This document shows positions 58,438 to 64,000 of a stretch of 64,000 bases of DNA, piece by piece. How positions within the stretch are numbered: the first letter of the stretch is position 1; every line of letters starts with the position of its first letter. The notes under the pieces were generated by a model. That model was not told the DNA's origin. It searched no databases and saw only the letters and a program-made list of their open reading frames with translations. The stretch covers positions 620,001-684,000 of the forward strand of contig NZ_CP031124.1 of the NCBI RefSeq assembly GCF_003339525.1, given 5' to 3'. This DNA is from Ephemeroptericola cinctiostellae. Lineage in GTDB: Bacteria; Pseudomonadota; Gammaproteobacteria; Burkholderiales; Burkholderiaceae. Both the position numbers and the translations under genes were made by a program.

Positions 58438-59577
58438 ATGTTACGTAAAACCCTAAGCTTTGCTGTGGCGACTTTGGCGGCGGCAACTTTAATCGCATGC
58501 GGTGGCAAGAAAGAAGAAAGCAAACCCGCAGCTGCACCCGCAGCCGATGCCAAGCCTGCTGCGGCTGGTGCAAAAGAAGTCAATGTGGGCTTCATCTATG
58601 TGGGCCCTGTCGGTGATGGTGGTTGGACGTTCGCACATGACAATGGTCGGAAAGCGATGATCGAAAATTTAGCCAAAGAGGGCATCACGGTCAAAACCAC
58701 ACAAGTCGAAAGTGTGCCTGAAGGCGCGGATGCAGAGCGTGTGATTCGCGATTTGGTCGCTAAAGGCAACCAAATCGTCTTCACCACATCTTTCGGCTAC
58801 ATGGATTCAACATTGAAAGTGGCTCAGAGCTCACCCAAAACATATTTTTACCATGCGACAGGTTATAAAAACGCGCCCAACATGGGCACTTACGAAGCAC
58901 GCACGTATGAAGGCGCATACTTGGCCGGTGTGACCGCTGGTAAAATGAGTAAAACAGGTGTACTCGGTTTTGTGGCTTCGATTCAGATTCCTGAAGTGAT
59001 TCGTAACATCGATGCCTTCACTTTGGGTGCGCGCAGCGTCAATCCAGCGATCAAAACCAAAGTGGTCTTTACGGGCTCATGGTTTGACATGAACAAAGAA
59101 CGTGCCGCCGCAGAAACTTTGATTGGCCAAGGTGCGGACGTCTTGATGCAAAACACAGACTCGTCAGCCGTGCTTAAAACAGCTGAAGAAAAAGGCAAAA
59201 TGGCGTTCGGCTGGGACTCAGACATGAGTGCCTACGGCCCCAAAGCGGCATTGGCATCGTCGGTCATCAAGTGGGGCGATTTTTATACCAAAGCGGTTAA
59301 AGGCGTGGTGGATGGCAAATTCAACAATGCCAACCAATGGAAAGGCGTTGCAGATGGCTGGGTGGATTTGGTCAGTATGAACGCATCCGTACCCGCAGAT
59401 GTCAAAACGTTTGTTGATGGCAAAAAATCCGAGCTTGCTAAAGGTGGCAAAGTGTTTGTCGGCCCCATCAAAGATCAATCAGGTGCAGAAAAAGTAGCCA
59501 AAGGTGCTGAATTGAGCGATGCCGATTTGAGTAAACTTGACTGGCTGGTCGAAGGTGTTGAAGCGAAATTGAAATAA
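58438..59577 (+). CDS. BMP-family substrate-binding lipoprotein
   Basis: A 379-residue periplasmic receptor. The signal peptide ends in the lipobox LIAC (residues 18-21), followed by an Ala/Lys-rich linker. VGFIYVGPVGDGGWTFAHDNG and NQIVFTTSFGYMDSTLKVA are the BMP (PnrA/Med-like) signatures; TDSSAVLKTAEEKG marks the purine-nucleoside-type pocket. It delivers nucleosides or related ligands to the transporter above. ATG with AAGG upstream; a terminator follows 44 bp after the stop. Confidence 0.92.
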   Translation: MLRKTLSFAVATLAAATLIACGGKKEESKPAAAPAADAKPAAAGAKEVNVGFIYVGPVGDGGWTFAHDNGRKAMIENLAKEGITVKTTQVESVPEGADAERVIRDLVAKGNQIVFTTSFGYMDSTLKVAQSSPKTYFYHATGYKNAPNMGTYEARTYEGAYLAGVTAGKMSKTGVLGFVASIQIPEVIRNIDAFTLGARSVNPAIKTKVVFTGSWFDMNKERAAAETLIGQGADVLMQNTDSSAVLKTAEEKGKMAFGWDSDMSAYGPKAALASSVIKWGDFYTKAVKGVVDGKFNNANQWKGVADGWVDLVSMNASVPADVKTFVDGKKSELAKGGKVFVGPIKDQSGAEKVAKGAELSDADLSKLDWLVEGVEAKLK

Positions 59578-59620
59578 TTGATGTTCATCGTTTAGCCTCA
59601 ATTCATTGCTTGTTCAATGT

Positions 59621-59650
59621 TAAAAAAACCACCGACAGGTGGTTTTTTTA
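59621..59650 (+). terminator. intrinsic terminator after the BMP operon
   Basis: TAAAAAAACCACC, loop GACA, GGTGGTTTTTTTA: 13 bp with a U-run. Confidence 0.85.
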
Positions 59651-59943
59651 TGAGACATCCTTTACCCGTCATTGGCAATTGATGACGCCCGTCGTTGACA
59701 TGCTTGAGGGAATCAACCCCATTCGGGTCATAAAGCATTCAACCGCAAGTGTGCATTGATGGTTTTTAAAGTAGTAAAGCATGTGTTGATGATGCCGTTG
59801 AACTCGAAGCGGATGGACTCACAAGGCATCCATGTGATGCATTCAGGGCAATTGACTTGGCTCAATACTCACACTCAATGCATGGATTTCATGACCCAGC
59901 GCTTTGACGAGGGGCATTGCAATGCCCCTGATTTTTAAAGTGT
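59651..59943. other. gene-free spacer with a 20-bp palindrome
   Basis: No gene is recognised; a 60-codon frame at 59756-59938 has no domain-like pattern. A perfect palindrome AGGGGCATTGCAATGCCCCT at 59910-59929 followed by TGATTTTT could be a terminator for rightward transcripts or the end of the leftward polysaccharide operon. Confidence 0.4.
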
Positions 59944-60726
59944 TCAACCCATGTCAATCTCGGCTTGCTCACACAATGTGCTGTATAACTGTAAGACGGA
60001 TGGAGGGCAGTGTTTTTGTAGGTCATCTAAGGTGACCATTTGGTGATGCCTGTAACTGGGTTTGATGAGGGTTTGTAATGTGGATTCTTTTATTTTCTGT
60101 GCCTCCCAACCCAGAAAGCGCGTGAGTCGGAGCAGCTCTTTTTGAGGGTCAATAAACCAGGAGTCGTAATGGGTCACGACAAAAGATCCTGCGTGCACGT
60201 TATTCAGCAGGTTGCGGTTGTATCGCTCCCATAAATCTAAACCAAAGGGTAAAGAGTTGTTGTTGCGTGCACGAATCGACTGCGCCACTGCGAGAGGATT
60301 GCGCACGCAGATGACATGCTTCATGTCTGGCATTAAAGAGTGCCAAAAAGGCAGAAAAAAACATGTCCGTGGATCTTTCCAGCCCCATGCTTGATGTTTG
60401 TTTTGCTCTGAACTGATTTTTTTACATGTGCTGATTGCTCGGGATCTCAAATCAGACATCGATTCGGCATGCTGCCAATTGTCTGAAAATGTGGGCTCGA
60501 AGTCCCAGCCGCCATGATGCTGTTGCAGTAATGCATTGTGAATCCAAACAATATCCAAATGTTCATAAAAACCATCGGGGTTGTCAGGCTTTGCGGGCAT
60601 GAGTTTTTCTTCAGAGCCAAGCCACAGGCCCGCATGAGCGAGCAGTTGAGTGACCATTGATGTGCCTGATCTGTGCATGCCCGTAATCACTGTTGCGGGT
60701 ACCAATTTGAAGTCTGTGAAAGACAT
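59944..60726 (-). CDS. sulfotransferase family protein
   Basis: A 260-residue enzyme that uses PAPS as donor. The 5'-phosphosulfate loop is in ATVITGMHRSGTSMVTQLL (His18-Ser23), and the 3'-phosphate-binding region in KHVICVRNPLAVAQSIRARN. SYDLWERYNR-like LDLWERYNRNLL and VVTHYDSWF occur further down. The acceptor is unknown; the operon suggests a surface saccharide. Last gene of a leftward operon, 15 nt after the SGNH-like gene. Confidence 0.82.
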   Translation of the reverse strand: MSFTDFKLVPATVITGMHRSGTSMVTQLLAHAGLWLGSEEKLMPAKPDNPDGFYEHLDIVWIHNALLQQHHGGWDFEPTFSDNWQHAESMSDLRSRAISTCKKISSEQNKHQAWGWKDPRTCFFLPFWHSLMPDMKHVICVRNPLAVAQSIRARNNNSLPFGLDLWERYNRNLLNNVHAGSFVVTHYDSWFIDPQKELLRLTRFLGWEAQKIKESTLQTLIKPSYRHHQMVTLDDLQKHCPPSVLQLYSTLCEQAEIDMG

Positions 60727-60741
60727 CTTTTCTCCCTGTTT

Positions 60742-61893
60742 TTACTGCATAGCCCATGCTGCGATGTGATCCGCAATGGTTTTTCGGGTTGCCGTTGTGA
60801 TTGGATGAACTTTATCTGGCAAGTAATCCGTGAGGTTTTGTGATTGAATATTTAAATCAGTGGTTAGATTGAAAAAAGGCAGGTGCCACTGTTGTGCCAG
60901 GCGATAGATTGCGGTGTTGATGTTTGCAATGGAGCCATCATTTCGGCCGCCCGTCCATTCTGTTGGTGGGGTCATGAGAATGAGTGTGGGTTGCGCACCA
61001 CCGTAGCGTGCATGCATATGGTAAATGTCATTGATGATGAGGTTGTAAGCATCAAAAAATTTTGATTTGTCATATGTGACCATGTGACTGTGGCCGAGAT
61101 CTTGCCCTTTAAAATGGCTTGAATCGAGGTTAATGGTCGCCACATCGCCAGTTATTTGTTGAATTTCTCCCGTCCAGAAATCCATTTGAGGGATGCTGGG
61201 CGTTCTTAGTGTGATGTCATCGTTGACCTGCAGTTTGTGATCCTGTGGGAGTTTGATTTTGGTTGTGAAGCCTTTTGTGATGGACAGCACTTCTATGGAC
61301 GATGGGGTTAGCGTGCCCAAAGCACTTTCACGGTCTTTGGGGTTGATGGTTCGGTCGTTGTGCCCGTGATCGATGACAACCACATCGTAAGGCGATTGCT
61401 CCCAAAAAGAGTTAATTCGATATTCGTAACTCATTTGTATGGGATTGGTGGCCTTTTTACACGAGAGGTCATAGCTGCTGCTTCCATCGTCAGGGCGTGC
61501 GGCTTGTATTTTTTCTGAAAGCTCTCGGTAGGTTGCAGACAAGCCTTTGGGGGTGTTCCATGCTTGTGCACAAGACTCATCGACATCCTTTTCAAACCAT
61601 CGGATGTGGCTGCCTGAGAACGCATTGTTCGTCACAGTACAGCCCATGTGTTTACAAAACTGTTCTGGATAGCCGTCAATCCCGACCCCTTGGTGTGGGA
61701 TCGATGTGCCCAGCCACAACACCCGTTTGCCGGACCAATTGATGTGTGGCGGGGGGCTGCTTATGAGCGCGTCATGGGCTGTGGGTGTTTCAATTGCAAA
61801 GCTTGTGTCGTAAGGTAAGGGAATCAATAAAAAAAAGAACAGTCCTTTTTTTGCGCATGATTGGCTGATTGCCCCCAAAATGCTTGATTTCAT
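60742..61893 (-). CDS. SGNH/GDSL-like hydrolase, secreted or membrane-anchored
   Basis: A 383-residue protein. Start at 61893 (AAGGGG upstream) gives a short basic N-terminus and hydrophobic KGLFFFLLIPLPYDTSFA, a signal peptide. KRVLWLGTSIPHQGVGIDGYP resembles SGNH block I with Ser in GTS, and DVVVIDHGHND the block III/GHND element; LILMTPPTEW is a later strand. It may act as an esterase or acyltransferase-type hydrolase on polysaccharide. The catalytic assignment is provisional. Confidence 0.65.
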   Translation of the reverse strand: MKSSILGAISQSCAKKGLFFFLLIPLPYDTSFAIETPTAHDALISSPPPHINWSGKRVLWLGTSIPHQGVGIDGYPEQFCKHMGCTVTNNAFSGSHIRWFEKDVDESCAQAWNTPKGLSATYRELSEKIQAARPDDGSSSYDLSCKKATNPIQMSYEYRINSFWEQSPYDVVVIDHGHNDRTINPKDRESALGTLTPSSIEVLSITKGFTTKIKLPQDHKLQVNDDITLRTPSIPQMDFWTGEIQQITGDVATINLDSSHFKGQDLGHSHMVTYDKSKFFDAYNLIINDIYHMHARYGGAQPTLILMTPPTEWTGGRNDGSIANINTAIYRLAQQWHLPFFNLTTDLNIQSQNLTDYLPDKVHPITTATRKTIADHIAAWAMQ

Positions 61894-61915
61894 TGCATAC
61901 CCCTTGTTTAACAAC

Positions 61916-62791
61916 TTAACGTTTAAGAAAAGCATGCACACGATCTGAATGGTGATCATAAAGTGCATAGTAGGCTTCGACCAGTTCGGGTAGCTGATAG
62001 CGGTATGGGCCACTGTACTTGATTGGTCCATCCGTGGGCTGCTCAAACTTTAAGCCTTGATAATACGCCACTTCTGTGCACTCAAGTTGAAGGTGGGCGT
62101 GCGAATAAGCATTGGATGGCAGTTGAAAAGGTCCCAAATATTCGGGCCGTTTTGCAAGATTCACCTCTGGCTTCGGAAAGCCAAGTTGAGTCACAATGCG
62201 TTTGGCATATTCAATCAACAAGTCATTGACGGGGTGATTCATCACATGGAACAGTTTGCTCACTGACTGGTGCTGTTCAATGAAATCAACAATCGGAATA
62301 GACGTTTCAGCCTCTCTTCGCTTTAACTCAAGCAGCGACTGTTCGGGGACCCCGGTAAAAAATGCTTGGTTATATTCGACACTTAAACAGTTTCTGATGC
62401 AGTCATCGATGCCAATGCCATCGCCCCATGATTGGACAATGCTTTTTAAATGGTAGTCTCCCAAGGGGCCACCCAATGTGCCCCCTTGTAACCTGAGGTA
62501 CATGATCTCAGGGTTGTAGCCCGCATAATAAAGGTTCACTATGGACATGACTTTGTCGCCATATTGTTCACGCAAGCGATTCGTTGTCACAAATTGACAA
62601 GGGTAGTTTGTCGCAACCTGCTGGGCAATGATGACATCCGCAGCTGTTAAGGCTTCTGAATATTCCGCCTCTTGTTCATCTTTGATGAGGTGGACAATGC
62701 CCATTGAGGAAACCTCAATGTCAGGCTGAATTTCTGTCAGCAAGGTCGCAAGTGGACGTGCTTGGCAGTTGGCGAGAATCGCAACTTTCAT
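61916..62791 (-). CDS. WcbI-like polysaccharide biosynthesis protein
   Basis: A 291-residue protein beginning MKVAILANCQARPLATLL, the start of the WcbI family known from capsule clusters, with IVHLIKDEQEAEY, DVIIAQQVATNY and HVMNHPVNDLLIEYAKRI. WcbI is thought to modify capsule sugars, probably an acetyl- or sulfo-type transferase; exact chemistry is uncertain. It lies 8 nt after the nucleotidyltransferase gene and 22 nt before the SGNH-like gene. Confidence 0.7.
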   Translation of the reverse strand: MKVAILANCQARPLATLLTEIQPDIEVSSMGIVHLIKDEQEAEYSEALTAADVIIAQQVATNYPCQFVTTNRLREQYGDKVMSIVNLYYAGYNPEIMYLRLQGGTLGGPLGDYHLKSIVQSWGDGIGIDDCIRNCLSVEYNQAFFTGVPEQSLLELKRREAETSIPIVDFIEQHQSVSKLFHVMNHPVNDLLIEYAKRIVTQLGFPKPEVNLAKRPEYLGPFQLPSNAYSHAHLQLECTEVAYYQGLKFEQPTDGPIKYSGPYRYQLPELVEAYYALYDHHSDRVHAFLKR

Positions 62792-62799
62792 ATGGTGTC

Positions 62800-63534
62800 C
62801 TATTGTTTCAAACCATGACGTAAATAATCATTTAAGTCATCAGGCGTGCCTATGCCATGCATGCTTTTAAATGGAATGTTGTAAATGCCTATTTTTTTAC
62901 CTTCGTTTATGGCGTAGTTGTAAGTGGGGCAGGTATAAAATTCATTATTGACCCGATCATTTTCAACCACCATATCAATGGTCGCATTTACAAAGTCACT
63001 GCCTTTGGTGTAAAAGTAAATGCCAACAGTGGCATACTGTGAAATGACTTTTTTTTCTTTAACTTCAGTCACCAAGCCGTTGTCATCTGTTTTTGCAAAA
63101 GACCACTTTGGATCCTTGTGTTCATCAATGAATGTGAGGATGGAGCCATCAAGGTGACGTTCTTGGCAATCGCTGATGAAATCACCGATGTTGATGTCAA
63201 CAATCTGGTCTGAATTTGCAATTAGTAACGGGGCATCATTGTTAATGTACTTTCGAGCGTACAGCACAGTACATGCAGTTCCTTCGGTTAGCTTTTCAAC
63301 GGGCACAAAAACAGCATTAAATTCTGCTTCGATTTGCTGGACGAGGTCTTTTTCTCTATCCATGTGCTCTTTGCGTGCGATTAAAACATATCGAGCATTT
63401 GGGTGAGCCAAATTCTCTAGCACCCGTGTGATCATCGGCTTTCCAGCAACATCAATAAATGGTTTTGGTTTTTCGTAGCCTGCGCTTGCGAATCGGCTGC
63501 CTTGGCCTGCCATTGGAATTACGATGTTAATCAT
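62800..63534 (-). CDS. sugar-phosphate nucleotidyltransferase-like protein
   Basis: A 244-residue NTP-transferase (Rossmann-like GT-A fold). INIVIPMAGQGSRFASAGYEKPKPFIDVAGK carries the nucleotide loop GQGSRF and substrate lysine (read as PMAGQGSRF, EKPKPF), and ANSDQIVD the metal-binding Asp. It probably activates a sugar or polyol phosphate for the polysaccharide. The start overlaps the cupin stop (ATGA). Confidence 0.82.
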   Translation of the reverse strand: MINIVIPMAGQGSRFASAGYEKPKPFIDVAGKPMITRVLENLAHPNARYVLIARKEHMDREKDLVQQIEAEFNAVFVPVEKLTEGTACTVLYARKYINNDAPLLIANSDQIVDINIGDFISDCQERHLDGSILTFIDEHKDPKWSFAKTDDNGLVTEVKEKKVISQYATVGIYFYTKGSDFVNATIDMVVENDRVNNEFYTCPTYNYAINEGKKIGIYNIPFKSMHGIGTPDDLNDYLRHGLKQ

Positions 63535-63863
63535 TTGTTTAATTCTCCTAAATATTTGTCGTTGTTGGCTCCTGGAAACTTAACCACTGTGCATACTGTG
63601 TTTTCTAAGGCTTCAAAATCGGTTGATTCGCCAGGTTCGATGACAATAATGTCGCCCTTCGAGTATTCTAATCCATTCATTTTTACTCGGCCGCTGACGA
63701 CGACGGTGATTTCAGTTGCTATTTTATGGTAATGCCTGCCTTCAGAGTCACCTTTGAGGTACTCTTTCACCGCGACTTCCACATCATTGGTTGCTAACAA
63801 TGTGGGGGTAAAGTTACCCACAAACCATCCTTTAACCATGTCATTTAGTGTTGCTGTTTTCAT
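63531..63863 (-). CDS. cupin-domain protein
   Basis: A 110-residue single-domain cupin. GRHYHKIATEITVVVSGRVKMNG and GDIIVIEPGEST carry the two cupin motifs. Such small cupins are common in sugar-biosynthesis operons as epimerase or isomerase helpers. It overlaps both neighbours by 4 nt, so tight co-expression is likely. Confidence 0.8.
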   Translation of the reverse strand: MKTATLNDMVKGWFVGNFTPTLLATNDVEVAVKEYLKGDSEGRHYHKIATEITVVVSGRVKMNGLEYSKGDIIVIEPGESTDFEALENTVCTVVKFPGANNDKYLGELNK

Positions 63864-64000
63864 TTTGGAATGTCCAAGTAAGCACGAAGTTCGATCATTT
63901 GTCCCATGTCATTCCAGTCTATGATGTCTGTACCCGTTAGGACTTGATGATCAAGTGTTAATACAAACTCAATAATTGTCGTCATGTGATCTTGATAAAT
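63860..64000 (-). CDS. C-terminal end of an unidentified polysaccharide-operon protein
   Basis: The last 46 codons of a gene running off the right edge, ending MIELRAYLDIPK and overlapping the cupin start by 4 nt (ATGA). The visible part is hydrophilic and helical (DHMTTIIEFVLTLDH) and no domain can be named. Confidence 0.65.
   Translation of the reverse strand: MYQDHMTTIIEFVLTLDHQVLTGTDIIDWNDMGQMIELRAYLDIPK

Noticed and set aside
59695..59723. Promoter for an RNA ending at the 59910 palindrome
   Set aside because: TTGACA is present at 59695-59700 but no -10 hexamer lies at proper spacing.
59756..59938. 60-codon rightward frame in the spacer
   Set aside because: No ribosome-binding site, no domain-like pattern, and it includes the palindrome.

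Overview
The window looks like a chromosomal segment of a betaproteobacterium, most likely Burkholderiales, with moderate GC. The 16S rRNA begins in the betaproteobacterial style. The order murA-hisG-hisD-hisC-hisB-marC-hisH-hisA-hisF-hisI-hisE-HIT-tatA-tatB-tatC is the classic betaproteobacterial cluster. ffh next to a CcsA-like gene, a PP0621-type protein and ampD is another familiar betaproteobacterial neighbourhood. No plasmid, prophage, CRISPR array or complete insertion sequence was seen.

Layout. 1-10 kb: 5' part of aspA, a periplasmic metallo-beta-lactamase-fold hydrolase, XRE-cupin and AraC regulators, a MoaF-like protein, a tandem NTF2-like protein, ltrA, and an aldo/keto reductase / LysR / Old-Yellow-Enzyme group. 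10-17 kb: leftward operon DUF3800-hemB-gloA-corA, headed by a promoter-RNA-terminator unit just after ffh; then ccsA-like, PP0621-like and ampD. 17-23 kb: complete rRNA operon (16S, tRNA-Ala, tRNA-Ile, 23S, 5S) with tandem promoters and RNase III processing stems. 23-31 kb: malate synthase, the cytochrome bd operon (gbsR-like regulator, cydP, a DUF2946 gene, cydA, cydB, cydX), an ABC-2 exporter and a BolA protein. 31-49.5 kb: murA, GTP-dependent PEP carboxykinase, a YjdM-like protein, then the his-tat cluster. The his part is interrupted by a K+-channel gene, a dispersed repeat, a nitrobindin-like gene and a two-gene AAA ATPase plus TOPRIM-like module. 49.5-60 kb: HD hydrolase, pyrE, NudK-like Nudix, glgX, a phasin and a BMP-type nucleoside ABC transporter. 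60-64 kb: a leftward operon for a surface polysaccharide and its decoration (sulfotransferase, SGNH-like, WcbI-like, nucleotidyltransferase, cupin, one gene cut by the edge).

The two most interesting items are (i) the 13.6-13.8 kb unit, a perfect sigma70 promoter, about 140 nt of structured non-coding RNA and an intrinsic terminator directly in front of a DUF3800 gene, laid out like a type III toxin-antitoxin locus and recalling the DUF3800-associated RNA motifs known from comparative genomics; and (ii) the AT-richer AAA ATPase / TOPRIM-like pair lodged between hisD and hisC, resembling split OLD/PARIS-type defence modules and overlapping the hisC start codon. A dRS3-like inverted-repeat family (two full copies and one fragment), two gene relics (an NAD(P)-binding protein and a RadC C-terminus) and candidate operators in the cyd region add further signs of genome remodelling.

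All calls come from reading the sequence and recalling protein families; no database search was run.
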